From contig NZ_JAENHL010000004.1 of NCBI RefSeq assembly GCF_016595235.1, positions 152,343-216,342 on the forward strand: 64,000 bases of DNA, written 5' to 3'. The position numbers and the translations under genes are program-made. Shown here piece by piece: positions 32,690-41,914 of this stretch. How positions within the stretch are numbered: the first letter of the stretch is position 1; each line of letters opens with the position of its first letter. Origin of the DNA: Taklimakanibacter albus. Lineage in GTDB: Bacteria > Pseudomonadota > Alphaproteobacteria > Rhizobiales > Aestuariivirgaceae. Below the pieces are notes generated by a model. That model saw nothing but the letters and a program-made list of their open reading frames with translations. It ran no database searches and was not told where the DNA came from.

Positions 32690-35050
32690 TTATTCCGCCG
32701 CCATCTTCGTGGCCTGCAACGTCTTCCACACCGTATGCGGACTTGCCGGCATCGCCAGGTCCTTGACGCCTAGCGCATCCGTCATGGCATTCATGACCGC
32801 CGCCGGCGCCGCGATCGCACCCGCTTCGCCGCAGCCCTTCATGCCCAGCGGATTCGATGGGCATTTGGTTTCGGTGAAGCCGAGCTTGAAGGACGGCACG
32901 TCGGTGGCGCGCGGCATGCAGTAGTCCATATAGGAGCCGGTGAGCAGCTGGCCTGACTCGCTGTCATAGACACAGCCCTCCGTCAGCGCCTGGCCAATGC
33001 CCTGCGTGATGCCGCCATGCACCTGGCCTTCAACGATCATCGGATTGATGACGGTGCCGAAATCATCGACGGCCGTCCAGCTGACGATCTCGGTGACGCC
33101 GGTCTCAGTGTCGATCTCGACCTCGCAGATATGGCAACCCGCCGGGAAAGTGAAGTTGCTCGGGTCGTAGAACGCCGTTTCCTTCAATCCCGGCTCGATT
33201 TCCGAGGTCGGAAACTTATGCGCCACATAGGCCGCCAGCGCCACTTCGCCGAACGCCATCTTCTTGTCGGTGCCCTTGACCGAGAAGCTGCCGTTCTTGA
33301 ACTCGATGTCGCCTTCCGCCGCCTCCATCACATGGGCGGCGATCTTCCTCGCCTTGGCCTCCACCTTGTCGAGCGCCTTGGAGATCGCCGACATGCCGAC
33401 GGCGCCCGAGCGCGAGCCATAGGTGCCCATGCCGAACTGCACCTTGTCGGTATCGCCATGCACGATCGCCACCGAGTTGATGTCGACGCCGAGGCGGTCC
33501 GACACGAGCTGGGCGAAGGTCGTCTCATGGCCCTGGCCGTGGCTATGCGAGCCGGTGAGCACTTCGATCGTGCCGACCGGATTGACCCGGACTTCGGCCG
33601 ACTCCCACAGGCCCACACCGGCGCCCAGCGAACCGACCGCCGCCGACGGCGCGATGCCGCAGGCCTCGATGTAGTTGGCGAAGCCGATGCCGCGCAGTTT
33701 GCCCTGCTTGGCGGCGGCCGCCTTGCGCGCCGGGAAGCCCTTGTAGTCGGCTATCTCCAGCGCCTTCTTGAGCGAGGCATCATAGTCGCCCGCGTCATAG
33801 GTCATGATGACCGGCGTCTGGTGTGGGAAAGAGGTGACGAAGTTGCGCCGGCGGAATTCCGCCGGATCGATCTTCATCTCGCGCGCCGCCGTCTCGACGA
33901 TGCGCTCCACCAGATAAGTCGCTTCCGGCCTGCCCGCGCCGCGATAGGCATCGACGGGCGCGGTATTGGTATAGATCGCATCCACCTCGGCATAGATCGC
34001 CGGAATGGCATATTGGCCGGAGAGCAGCGTGGCATAGAGATAGGTCGGCACGCAGGAGGCGAAAGTCGACAGATAAGCGCCCATGCTGGCGAGGGTATGG
34101 CATTTGAGGCCAAGTATGTGGCCATCCTTGTCCATCGCCAGCTCGGCATGAGTTACGTGATCGCGGCCATGCGCGTCGGCGAGAAAGCTTTCGGTGCGTT
34201 CCGCGGTCCATTTGATCGGCCGGCCGCCGATACGCTTCGATGCCCAGACGCAGACGACTTCCTCGGCATAGATGAAGATCTTCGAGCCGAAGCCGCCGCC
34301 GACATCGGGGGCGATGACGCGCAGCTTGTGTTCCGGTGCAAGCCCGTGGAAGGCCGAGATGACGAGGCGCGCCACATGCGGGTTCTGGCTTGTCGTATAA
34401 AGCGTGTAGTGGTCGCTGCCTGAATCGTAGGAGCCGATGGCCGCGCGTGGCTCCATCGCATTGGGGATGAGCCGGTTATTGACAAGGTCGAGCTTGGTCA
34501 CGTGATGGGCGCGCTGAAAGGCCGCCTCGGTCGCCGCCTTGTCGCCGAGCGACCATTCGAAGACGGTGTTGTCGGGAGCCACATCGTGGATCTGCGCCTT
34601 CGACTTCGTCGCCTTGGCCACGTCGACCACATGCGGCAGCACGCCATAGGTGACGTCCACCCGGGCGGCGGCGGCCTTGGCCTGCTCTTTGGTTTCGGCG
34701 ATGACGACGGCGACATGGTCGCCGACATAACGCGCCTTGCCCTGCGCCAGGATCGGATGCGGGCCGGCCTTCATCGGCGAGCCGTCCTTGGAATGGATCA
34801 TCCAGCCGCAGATGAGGCCGCCGATCTTGTCCTCGGCCACATGCTCGCCGGTGAACACGGCGACGACGCCGTCCTCCGGCGCCCATTCCGGCTCCTTGAT
34901 CGACTTGATGGTCGCATGCGCATGCGGGCTGCGCACGAAATAGGCGTAGGTCTGGTCTTTCAGATTGATATCATCCGTATACTGACCCTTGCCGGTGATG
35001 AAACGGTGATCTTCCTTGCGCCTGACCCGAGCGCCGATTCCAGTGTCCAT
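32690..35050 (-). CDS. coxL: CoxL-like large subunit, form II (aerobic CO-dehydrogenase-type Mo hydroxylase)
   Basis: 786 residues. The active-site loop reads AYRGAGR (368-374), the mark of form II CoxL, and not the AYxCSFR of true CO dehydrogenase. The catalytic Glu is in GCGEAGAIAAP near the C-terminus, and Q/G-rich cofactor motifs such as GGGFGSK and GSHSHGQGHETT are present. It should carry Mo-MCD and hydroxylate a small molecule; CO is not a safe call, since form II enzymes often act on other or unknown substrates. Part of coxS-coxL-coxM (28- and 11-bp gaps), with coxDE, XdhC halves and a MocA fusion downstream. Confidence 0.93.
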   Translation of the reverse strand: MDTGIGARVRRKEDHRFITGKGQYTDDINLKDQTYAYFVRSPHAHATIKSIKEPEWAPEDGVVAVFTGEHVAEDKIGGLICGWMIHSKDGSPMKAGPHPILAQGKARYVGDHVAVVIAETKEQAKAAAARVDVTYGVLPHVVDVAKATKSKAQIHDVAPDNTVFEWSLGDKAATEAAFQRAHHVTKLDLVNNRLIPNAMEPRAAIGSYDSGSDHYTLYTTSQNPHVARLVISAFHGLAPEHKLRVIAPDVGGGFGSKIFIYAEEVVCVWASKRIGGRPIKWTAERTESFLADAHGRDHVTHAELAMDKDGHILGLKCHTLASMGAYLSTFASCVPTYLYATLLSGQYAIPAIYAEVDAIYTNTAPVDAYRGAGRPEATYLVERIVETAAREMKIDPAEFRRRNFVTSFPHQTPVIMTYDAGDYDASLKKALEIADYKGFPARKAAAAKQGKLRGIGFANYIEACGIAPSAAVGSLGAGVGLWESAEVRVNPVGTIEVLTGSHSHGQGHETTFAQLVSDRLGVDINSVAIVHGDTDKVQFGMGTYGSRSGAVGMSAISKALDKVEAKARKIAAHVMEAAEGDIEFKNGSFSVKGTDKKMAFGEVALAAYVAHKFPTSEIEPGLKETAFYDPSNFTFPAGCHICEVEIDTETGVTEIVSWTAVDDFGTVINPMIVEGQVHGGITQGIGQALTEGCVYDSESGQLLTGSYMDYCMPRATDVPSFKLGFTETKCPSNPLGMKGCGEAGAIAAPAAVMNAMTDALGVKDLAMPASPHTVWKTLQATKMAAE

Positions 35051-35077
35051 GATCTGTCCTCCTGATCCGCTCTGCGC

Positions 35078-35542
35078 TTACATATTCTCGGCGCCGGCCT
35101 GGATGGCCTTGACGATGTTGTGATAGCCCGTGCAGCGGCAGATATTGCCTTCGAGCTCGTGACGGATGGTTTCCTCGTCGAGCGTCTTGCCCTTGCGGTT
35201 TACGAGATCGACCGCCGCCATGAGCATGCCGGGCGTACAGAAGCCGCATTGGAGCCCGTGATGCTCGCGGAAGGCCTCCTGCATCGGATGCAGCTTGCCG
35301 TTCTTGGCCAGGCCTTCGACCGTCGTCACCTCGGCGCCGTCGCAAGCGACGGCGAGCGCGGTGCAGGATTTGATCGCGGTGCCGTTCACATGCACGACGC
35401 AGGCGCCGCATTGGCTGGTGTCGCAGCCGACATGCGTGCCCGTCAGGCCCAGATTCTCGCGCAGGAACTGCACCAGAAGTGTGCGCGGCTCGACGGCGCC
35501 GCACACGGCTTTGCCATTCACTTTCATGGAGATCGCAGACAT
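35078..35542 (-). CDS. coxS: CoxS-like [2Fe-2S] small subunit
   Basis: 154 residues. The plant-type [2Fe-2S] site is [18 protein letters not shown] plus a later Cys, and the second site is [13 protein letters not shown] with [11 protein letters not shown]. Both clusters carry electrons from Mo to FAD. First gene of the operon; 228 bp separate it from the divergent DUF4864 gene. That gap holds the promoters, but no clear operator was found there. Confidence 0.95.
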   Translation of the reverse strand: MSAISMKVNGKAVCGAVEPRTLLVQFLRENLGLTGTHVGCDTSQCGACVVHVNGTAIKSCTALAVACDGAEVTTVEGLAKNGKLHPMQEAFREHHGLQCGFCTPGMLMAAVDLVNRKGKTLDEETIRHELEGNICRCTGYHNIVKAIQAGAENM

Positions 35543-35770
35543 CGATATTCCTCCCAGGAGGGATCGCCCGGTCCCAATTTGGATGGGTTTTGGGGGGCCG
35601 ATCCCATGTCTTCGCCGGCCGTGAGCTTGCGCCGGGAGGCCATTAGGGTCAAGCGACCACCAATTGAGACCAAAGTACTAACACTCGATATCAAGGGCCT
35701 TTCATGCCATCATGACAGGCCTGCAACCTTGGGCACCGGCGCCGCGTAAACCCATGACGGAGATACGCTC

Positions 35771-36208
35771 ATGACCCGCAGACTGCTCATTGCCCTTGTC
35801 GGCGCCCTGGCCGTCCTGGCCACGCTGCTGCCGTTGCGCGCGCAAAGCGTGTCGGACGCCGAGGCGGCAGAATTCCAGCGCATCATCACAAGCCAGCTCA
35901 ATGCCTTCTCGGCCGATGACGGGGCCACCGCTTATGGCTTCGCCGCCCCCAATATCCAGCGCCTCTTCCCGACCCCTGAAGTCTTCATGTCGATGGTCCA
36001 GAAGGGTTATGCGCCGGTCTATCGCCGGCAGTCCTATGCCTTCGGCCGGATCGGCACTGAAATGGGCGGCCAGCCGACGCAGCATGTCACCATCATCGAT
36101 GCCAATGGCAAGGCTTGGACGGCGCTCTATGCCATGCAGCGCCAGCCCGACGGCTCCTGGAAGATCTCTGGTTGCTCGCTGGTCGAAGCACCCGCTGCCG
36201 ATGCGTGA
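35771..36208 (+). CDS. DUF4864 secreted protein
   Basis: 145 residues with a Sec signal peptide (MTRRLLIALVGALAVLATLLPLRAQS) and a DUF4864 domain (AFSADDGATAYGFAAPNIQRLF, VFMSMVQKGYAPVYRRQSYAFG, the YAMQRQPDGSWKISGCSL end). The fold is NTF2/SnoaL-like and probably periplasmic. A GGAG ribosome site lies before ATG 35771. Divergent from coxS. Function unknown. Confidence 0.85.
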   Translation: MTRRLLIALVGALAVLATLLPLRAQSVSDAEAAEFQRIITSQLNAFSADDGATAYGFAAPNIQRLFPTPEVFMSMVQKGYAPVYRRQSYAFGRIGTEMGGQPTQHVTIIDANGKAWTALYAMQRQPDGSWKISGCSLVEAPAADA

Positions 36209-36312
36209 ACCTTTTGTGAATGAGGCCTTCAAGGCGGATTCAGGCTGAGCCGCACATGATCGGCATCGTTGAGGCAACACAACGAAACGATCAACCACGC
36301 GGAGCTCTCTTC

Positions 36313-36567
36313 ATGAAGACCCTCACCATCGTCGCTGCCCTCGTCCTCATCTCGGCCGGCCAGGCCCTGGCGGGATCGGGCGCCCAGTCGACCGCCAAAA
36401 CGAGCCAAGGCGTCACGCCTCAGGCCGCCCAGAGCTATGTCGCCTCCTACAATGTCGTCGAGGCCAAGGTGGCCGAAGGCGTGAAGTTCCAGAATACGGG
36501 CAAGGCCAAAGGCGTCAGCCAGCAGCCCGGCAAGATGATCTTCAAAGCCCTGCCGAGCCGCGGCTGA
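36313..36567 (+). CDS. Small secreted hypothetical protein
   Basis: 84 residues from ATG 36313. The first 20 residues are a good Sec signal (MKTLTIVAALVLISAGQALA), followed by a short polar, Gln/Ser/Lys-rich mature part with no Cys. The frame is open further upstream, but signal-peptide position and the drop in coding bias support the inner ATG. No family recognised. Lies between DUF4864 and DUF2585 genes on the same strand. Confidence 0.6.
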   Translation: MKTLTIVAALVLISAGQALAGSGAQSTAKTSQGVTPQAAQSYVASYNVVEAKVAEGVKFQNTGKAKGVSQQPGKMIFKALPSRG

Positions 36568-36640
36568 ACCCGCCGGCCGTGACTTTCGGGGCCCACTGGA
36601 TTAGAGCCTCTGCCATATCGATGGCAGGGGCTCGAATCGC

Positions 36641-37237
36641 ATGACGGACACGACCTACCCCGCGACGGTGCGCCGGCAGACGATCTATTGGTTGGCCGCC
36701 GCCCTGCTCGTCATCGCTTGCGCCGTCATCCTTCTCGCTATGGGCCGCGAACCCATCTGCAAATGCGGCTATGTCAAGCTCTGGCATGGCGTGGTGATGA
36801 GCTCGGAGAACTCCCAGCATCTCACCGACTGGTACACGCCCTCCCACCTCATCCATGGCTTTATCTTTTATGGGCTCCTGTGGCTCATCGGCCGGCGCTG
36901 GCCCTTAGGACTCAGGCTCTGCCTCGCCATTCTCGTCGAAGGCGCCTGGGAGATCACCGAAAACAGCGACTTCATCATCAACCGCTATCGTGAAGCCACC
37001 GTCTCGCTCGATTATTTCGGCGACAGCGTCATCAATTCGGTGAGCGACATCCTGGCGATGGTGGCGGGTTTCTTCCTCGCCTGGCGCGCCCCAGTCTGGG
37101 TGACGGTGGCGCTCGCCATCTTCTTCGAGGTGTTCACCGGCTTCATGATCCGCGACAACCTCACCCTCAATATCATCATGCTGACCTGGCCGCTCGACTG
37201 GATCAAGGAATGGCAGGCGGCTTTACCGTCGCGCTAG
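36641..37237 (+). CDS. DUF2585/UPF0314 membrane protein
   Basis: 198 residues with four to five membrane spans. The signature [34 protein letters not shown] and [15 protein letters not shown] identify UPF0314 (DUF2585), found mainly in Alphaproteobacteria. The spans carry conserved His and Cys residues that could bind a metal. Role unknown. The last 15 bp overlap the 3' end of the convergent PRODH-like gene. Confidence 0.88.
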   Translation: MTDTTYPATVRRQTIYWLAAALLVIACAVILLAMGREPICKCGYVKLWHGVVMSSENSQHLTDWYTPSHLIHGFIFYGLLWLIGRRWPLGLRLCLAILVEGAWEITENSDFIINRYREATVSLDYFGDSVINSVSDILAMVAGFFLAWRAPVWVTVALAIFFEVFTGFMIRDNLTLNIIMLTWPLDWIKEWQAALPSR

Positions 37238-38182
37238 CAAGGAGCGGGCGAGCAGCACGCCATTGGCGGGATTTTCGCCGATCCGCCTGATCGCATAGGG
37301 CCACCAGTCGCGCCCGAAGGGCACATAGAGGCGGACCCTTTCGCCCTGCTGTGCCAGCGCCTCGGCGACATCACTGCGCACGCCCAAAAGCATCTCGAAT
37401 TCATAAGTGCTCTGCGGCCAGCCATTCTCGCGGGCGAGCGCCAACGCCTCGGCCTGGATGCGGTCATCATGGGTGGCGATGATTGGATAGAAACCACTTT
37501 CGCGCGCTTCCTCGCTCAGCATCAGCGCCACGAGCTTGCGATAATTGGCCTTGATCTCGGGCTCCGTCGCGAAGGCCACATGTTTCGCACCGACAAAGGC
37601 GCCCTTGACGAGGCGCGCTTTGGCGCCGGCCGCGATCAGCCTGATCAGATCACCTTCGGTGCGCCGCAAATAGGCCTGCAGCGTCACCGCGGCGGGCAGC
37701 TCCAGCCGCCGGAGATCGTCATGCAGCGCCAAAGTGACATCGACGACGCTCGCATCCTCCATGTCGAGCATGAGGCAATGCAAACCGGGCTTGCCGCCGG
37801 AAGCGAGCGCGATGGCGCGGCCGATGCTGCGGGCGCGCGGCCCCACCTGCTCCGCATCGGTCTGCAGCCCGATCTGGGTCGGATCGACCGAGATATGCAC
37901 ATCGAGATCGGCATCGGCGAGCCTGGCGGCGATGGCGAGCTTCTGGTCGACATTCTCCTGTACCAGCTCCAGCCGGTCGACATATTCGCCGAGATAATAG
38001 AACGAGGTGCGGATGCCCTTCTCGTCGAGAAGACGCTCCGCCGTGGCGAAGGCGGACGCGACATCGGGTCCCGCCACGAAGCGCTGGGCCAGCTTCCTCA
38101 TGCCGTCCCGGCCTTGCATGAAATCCTTGACGGCGCTCGAGCGGGCGAGCGCAATCATGCCTCTCTGCCAAAGTCGTTTCAT
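37223..38182 (-). CDS. Proline dehydrogenase-family (PRODH) flavoenzyme
   Basis: 319 residues forming a lone PRODH TIM barrel: [61 protein letters not shown] and the FAD/proline-binding end [22 protein letters not shown]. Single-domain PRODHs oxidise L-proline to pyrroline-5-carboxylate. Its ATG overlaps the stop of the CdhR-like regulator by 4 bp, so it is made together with that regulator. Proline betaine or another N-methylated compound could be related to its role beside carnitine genes, but this is inference. Confidence 0.88.
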   Translation of the reverse strand: MKRLWQRGMIALARSSAVKDFMQGRDGMRKLAQRFVAGPDVASAFATAERLLDEKGIRTSFYYLGEYVDRLELVQENVDQKLAIAARLADADLDVHISVDPTQIGLQTDAEQVGPRARSIGRAIALASGGKPGLHCLMLDMEDASVVDVTLALHDDLRRLELPAAVTLQAYLRRTEGDLIRLIAAGAKARLVKGAFVGAKHVAFATEPEIKANYRKLVALMLSEEARESGFYPIIATHDDRIQAEALALARENGWPQSTYEFEMLLGVRSDVAEALAQQGERVRLYVPFGRDWWPYAIRRIGENPANGVLLARSLLARR

Positions 38183-39120
38183 GCAATGCTCATCCTGGCA
38201 TGGCTCGGCGGCCGGCCATATTTCTGTTTGAAGGCGCGGGAGAATTCGGCGAGCGTCGAGAATCCGGTGGCGAGCGCCACGTCGCGCACGCTAAGCCGCG
38301 AATAGGTCAGAAGGCGCAGCGCCCTATCGAGCCGCAATTGCCGGTAGAAGCCGACCGGCGTCGTCTGCAGATGCTGGTGGAACAGGCGCTCGAGCTGGCG
38401 GTCGGAAAGCCCAGACGTCGCCGCCACGTCCTTCAAGGTGAGCTTGTCCTCGACATGCTCCTCCATCAAACGGATCGCTTTGACGAGGCGTGGATCGCCG
38501 ACCCGGTAACGCGTGCCGACCGGGACCCGGGCCTCGCCCGGATGATTGAGATGGCGGGTATGGACCAGCGTGTCGGCCACCTTCTGCGCCAACGCCTCGC
38601 TTTCGATCGAGCCCAGCCAGTCGAGCATCATGTCGAGTGCCGCCGCACCGCCGGACGCGGTCATGCGGCCGCGGTCGAGCACATAGGTCTCGTCCGCCAC
38701 ATCGATCTCAGGATAGCTTTCGCGAAAGGCCGGCAGCGTCTCCCAGTGACAGGTGGCGCGGTAACCGTCGAGCACGCCCGCCCCCGCCAGCAGGAAGGCG
38801 CCGGTATCGACCGCGCCCAGAAGCGCGCCATTGCGGGCGAGCCGGCGCAATTCATTGAGCACCGGCCGCACCATGCCGGCCTCGTGCTCATAGGACGCAC
38901 AGGCGAAGACCACATCCGGCCGGCCGATGTCCTCCAGGCTCGCCGAGACCGATACCGGGATGCCGTTGGAGGCGACCACCGCTTCGCCATCCATCGAGAC
39001 GAAGCGCCAGGAGAACACCTCCCCGGCGAAGCGGTTGGCGACGCGCAAAGGCTCGAGCGCCGAAAACAGCGCGATCATGGAAAAACGCGGAATGAGCAGG
39101 AAGGCGATATCGCGGGCCAT
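38179..39120 (-). CDS. cdhR: GlxA-family AraC-type regulator (CdhR-like)
   Basis: 313 residues from ATG 39120 (MARDIAFLLIPRFSMIALF). DJ-1/PfpI-like sensor domain at about 4-185 (GAVDTGAFLLAGAGVLDGYRATCHWE, DRGRMTASGGAAALDMML), then a double helix-turn-helix AraC domain (LKDVAATSGLSDRQLERLFHQHL, RDVALATGFSTLAEFSRAFKQKYG). The GlxA group includes CdhR, the activator of L-carnitine breakdown, and GbdR. It is divergent from the CdhC-like gene (95-bp gap) and overlaps the PRODH-like gene. The symbol is by context and family. Confidence 0.82.
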   Translation of the reverse strand: MARDIAFLLIPRFSMIALFSALEPLRVANRFAGEVFSWRFVSMDGEAVVASNGIPVSVSASLEDIGRPDVVFACASYEHEAGMVRPVLNELRRLARNGALLGAVDTGAFLLAGAGVLDGYRATCHWETLPAFRESYPEIDVADETYVLDRGRMTASGGAAALDMMLDWLGSIESEALAQKVADTLVHTRHLNHPGEARVPVGTRYRVGDPRLVKAIRLMEEHVEDKLTLKDVAATSGLSDRQLERLFHQHLQTTPVGFYRQLRLDRALRLLTYSRLSVRDVALATGFSTLAEFSRAFKQKYGRPPSHARMSIA

Positions 39121-39215
39121 GGCGGCGGTAAATATCAAGCTGATGGCGGAAAAAGTCAAATCCTATCAAAAATCCGACCTTACTCTGCGCCGATCCAATT
39201 CCCAGGGAGGACAGA

Positions 39216-40112
39216 ATGAATCCGAAAGTCATCATCACCTGCGCCGTGACCGGTGCGGGCGACACGGTCGGCAAGCACCCGGCCATTCCGGTAACCCCTG
39301 AGCAGATCGCCAATGCGGCGCTCGAGGCCGCCGATGCCGGCGCCGCCATCGTCCACTGCCATGTGCGCAACCCGAAGACCGGCAAGGGCGCGCGGAACGT
39401 CGAGCTCTATGCCGAGGTCGTCGAGCGCATCCGCGCCAAGAACAAGACGGTGATCATCAACCTCACCGCCGGCATGGGCGGCGATGTCGAGATCGGCCCC
39501 GGCGAGACGCCGCGCCAGTTCAACGAGGCCAATACCGATCTGGTCGGTCCGGCCGAACGCCTCCTCCATGTGAAGGAGCTGCGTCCCGAAATCTGCACGC
39601 TCGATTGCGGCACCCTCAATTTCGGCGACGGCAACACCATCGTCGTCCAGACCCCGACGCAGTTGCGCGAGCAGGCGAAGCTCATCCAGTCTTATGGCGT
39701 GAAGCCCGAGATGGAGATCTTCGACTCCGGCAATCTGTGGTTCGCCAAGCAGCTCGTCGCCGAAGGCCTCATCGACGAGCCGCCGATGTTCCAGCTCTGC
39801 CTCGGCATTCCGTGGGGTGCGCCCGTCAACACCCAGACCATGGCCTACCAGGTCGGCGAATTGCCGAAGAACGCCGTCTGGGCCGCCTTCGGCATCGGCC
39901 GCAACCAGTTCCCGATGGTGGCGCAGGCTGTCCTCCTCGGCGGCCATGTGCGCGTCGGCCTCGAGGACAATCTCTATCTCGAAAAAGGCGTCTATGCCTC
40001 GAACGGCACGCTCACCGAGCGCGCCGTGAAGATCATCGAGATCCTCGGCTCCAAGGTCGCGAGCCCCGACGAAGCACGCGACATCCTGAAACTGAAGCCA
40101 AGGAAAAGCTAA
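39216..40112 (+). CDS. cdhC: BKACE-family enzyme, probable 3-dehydrocarnitine:acetyl-CoA cleavage enzyme (CdhC-like)
   Basis: 298 residues of the beta-keto acid cleavage family (DUF849). Zn ligands are H47 and H49 in VHCHVR, and [10 protein letters not shown] holds the third region. [22 protein letters not shown] is the usual start. Next to an L-carnitine dehydrogenase the best role is CdhC: 3-dehydrocarnitine plus acetyl-CoA gives betainyl-CoA and acetoacetate. The GGGAGG ribosome site is 6-7 bases before ATG 39216. A palindromic repeat separates it from the next gene. Confidence 0.88.
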   Translation: MNPKVIITCAVTGAGDTVGKHPAIPVTPEQIANAALEAADAGAAIVHCHVRNPKTGKGARNVELYAEVVERIRAKNKTVIINLTAGMGGDVEIGPGETPRQFNEANTDLVGPAERLLHVKELRPEICTLDCGTLNFGDGNTIVVQTPTQLREQAKLIQSYGVKPEMEIFDSGNLWFAKQLVAEGLIDEPPMFQLCLGIPWGAPVNTQTMAYQVGELPKNAVWAAFGIGRNQFPMVAQAVLLGGHVRVGLEDNLYLEKGVYASNGTLTERAVKIIEILGSKVASPDEARDILKLKPRKS

Positions 40113-40121
40113 GGCCTAGTT

Positions 40122-40328
40122 CCCCTCCCCCTTGTGGGGGCGAGGAACGGCGGCGAAGCCGACAAAAAGGTCCGGTGGACCTTTTTGAGTGACAAGCGCC
40201 CGGAGCGTAAGCGAAGGGCGGGTTGGGTTGGGGGGTGGGGGTCGGGCAGTTTCTCAATTGCAGCCTCGATCATCTGAGAAACCACCCGACCCCCATCCTT
40301 GATCCCTCCCCGCAAGGGGGAGGGAAAA
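40122..40328. repeat. Palindromic intergenic repeat, family B copy 1 (compound)
   Basis: The block begins CCCCTCCCCCTTGTGGGGG and ends CCTCCCCGCAAGGGGGAGGG. Inside, GGGGGTCGGGCAGTTTCTCA (40238-40257) faces TGAGAAACCACCCGACCCCC (40276-40295) with two mismatches. A perfect hairpin sits at 40164-40186. The same modules recur at 43863-43971. REP-type element between cdhC and the fused dehydrogenase gene. Confidence 0.8.
40164..40186. terminator. Perfect hairpin with A/T tails inside repeat B1
   Basis: AAAAAGGTCC-GGT-GGACCTTTTT: 10-bp perfect stem, 3-base loop, ending in T5 on both strands. It could end or slow transcription in either direction 51 bp after cdhC, or protect the upstream mRNA 3' end. 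Confidence 0.5.
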
Positions 40329-40359
40329 TGAAATCGCAAAGATTCGAGAGGAAACATCC

Positions 40360-41895
40360 ATGTCCATCAAGACCGTCGGCATTGCGGGAACGGGTCTCAT
40401 CGGCGCCGGCTGGGCGGCGCGCCTGCTCATCCGGGGTTACGACGTCATCGCCTATGACGTCGTCCCCGAGGCCGAAGCCAAGCTCAGGGCCGCCATCGAC
40501 GTCGCCTGGCCGTCCATGATCCGTCTCCTCAACACCCCTAAGGTGAAGAAAGGCAAGCTCAGTTTCACCATAGATCTCAAGGAGATGGCGTCCAAAGTTG
40601 ACTTCATTCATGAAGCCGCGCCCGAGCGTGAGGCGCTCAAGATCAAGCTGTTCAAGGATTTGGACGCGCTGAGCCGTCCGGATGTCATCATCGCCTCTTC
40701 TTCCTCGGGCTTCCTGCCCTCCAGGCTCCAGTCCGAATGCGCCCATCCGGAGCGTGTGATCATCGCGCACCCCTTCAACCCGGTCTATCTGCTGCCGCTC
40801 GTCGAGACAGTGCCGGGCGACAAGACCTCATCCGAAGCGATGGACCGCGCCGGCAAATATTTCGAAGCCGTCGGCATGCATGTGCTGCGCCTCAAAAAGG
40901 AAATCGACGGCTATATCTGCGACCGTCTCCAGGAGGCTCTGTGGCGCGAGGCGCTGCATGTCCTCGACAAGGACATCGGCACCACCGCCGATATCGATGA
41001 CTCGATCGTCTATTCGGCCGGCATGCGCTGGGCCTTCATGGGCTCGTTCCTCACCTATCATGCGGCCGGCGGCCCTGGCGGCATGCGCGCTTTCATCAAT
41101 CAGTTCGACCCGACGCTCGACCTGCCCTGGACCGATCTCAAATATCCGAAGTGGAATGACGCGCTGGAGAAGCGGCTCGTCGAAGGCTGCGAGGCCCAGG
41201 CCGACGGCCTGACCGTCGCCGAGATCGAGGCCAAGCGCAACGACGTCCTCGTCGACATGATGCATCTCTTCAAGCAGCACAAGGTCGGCGCCGGCCTCGT
41301 GCTGGCGCGCGAGGAAGAGCGCCGCCTGAAGGCGCTGAAGCGCTGGAAGAAGGGCGCCAAGGTCGGCGGTCCCCTCGCCCTTCACCACGGCACGGTGATG
41401 ACCTCCTGGGTCGATTACAACAACCACATGCAGGACGCTTATTATCTGGTGGCCTTCGGCGATGGTCTCGACGCCTTCTTCCGCTATATCGGTGACGACG
41501 AGGCCTATCGCGTGTCAGGGCTGACTTTTTTCACCGCCGAGACGCATCTCAACTACTATCGTGAGATGAAAGCGGGCGAGCCCTTCACCATCGAGACCCA
41601 GCTAGTCGGCCTCGATGAGAAGCGCATGCATCTCTTCCACCGCATGCTGCATGGCAAGACCGGCGAGCTCGTCGCCACCAATGAGATCATGCAGCTGCAT
41701 GTCGACCAGAAGGCCGGCAAGGTCTCCCCGATGCGTGCCGACATATTCGAAGCGCTCTCCGCCGTCTGGGCCGAGCACAAGAAGCTGAAGGCCCCGGCCG
41801 AGCTCGGCCGCGTCATGAACGTGCCTAAAAAGACGAAGCCGGCGGCGAAGAAGAAACCGGCCGTCAAGAAGAAGGCCGCTAAGAAGAAACGCTGA
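40360..41895 (+). CDS. Fused L-carnitine 3-dehydrogenase / betainyl-CoA thioesterase (CdhA-CdhB)
   Basis: 511 residues. About 1-315 is a 3-hydroxyacyl-CoA-dehydrogenase-fold L-carnitine dehydrogenase: NAD motif GIAGTGLIGAGWAA, ASSSSGFLPSRLQ, HPFNPVYLLPLVE. About 340-470 is a hot-dog thioesterase with SWVDYNNHMQDAYYL. In Sinorhizobium-type carnitine dehydrogenases this fusion joins oxidation of carnitine to 3-dehydrocarnitine with release of glycine betaine from betainyl-CoA, the step after CdhC. The last 30 residues are a Lys/Ala/Pro-rich basic tail (about 479-511) unlike the rest of the enzyme. A GAGG ribosome site is present. Confidence 0.9.
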   Translation: MSIKTVGIAGTGLIGAGWAARLLIRGYDVIAYDVVPEAEAKLRAAIDVAWPSMIRLLNTPKVKKGKLSFTIDLKEMASKVDFIHEAAPEREALKIKLFKDLDALSRPDVIIASSSSGFLPSRLQSECAHPERVIIAHPFNPVYLLPLVETVPGDKTSSEAMDRAGKYFEAVGMHVLRLKKEIDGYICDRLQEALWREALHVLDKDIGTTADIDDSIVYSAGMRWAFMGSFLTYHAAGGPGGMRAFINQFDPTLDLPWTDLKYPKWNDALEKRLVEGCEAQADGLTVAEIEAKRNDVLVDMMHLFKQHKVGAGLVLAREEERRLKALKRWKKGAKVGGPLALHHGTVMTSWVDYNNHMQDAYYLVAFGDGLDAFFRYIGDDEAYRVSGLTFFTAETHLNYYREMKAGEPFTIETQLVGLDEKRMHLFHRMLHGKTGELVATNEIMQLHVDQKAGKVSPMRADIFEALSAVWAEHKKLKAPAELGRVMNVPKKTKPAAKKKPAVKKKAAKKKR

Positions 41896-41914
41896 TTATC
41901 TTCGGGAGGAAACC

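Noticed and set aside
33017-34423. Open frame of about 468 codons opposite coxL
   Set aside because: Antisense to a certain CoxL sequence; no recognisable motif.
32690-35050. Calling the Mo enzyme a true CO dehydrogenase
   Set aside because: The active-site loop is AYRGAGR (form II) and lacks the AYxCSFR cysteine that binds copper in form I enzymes.
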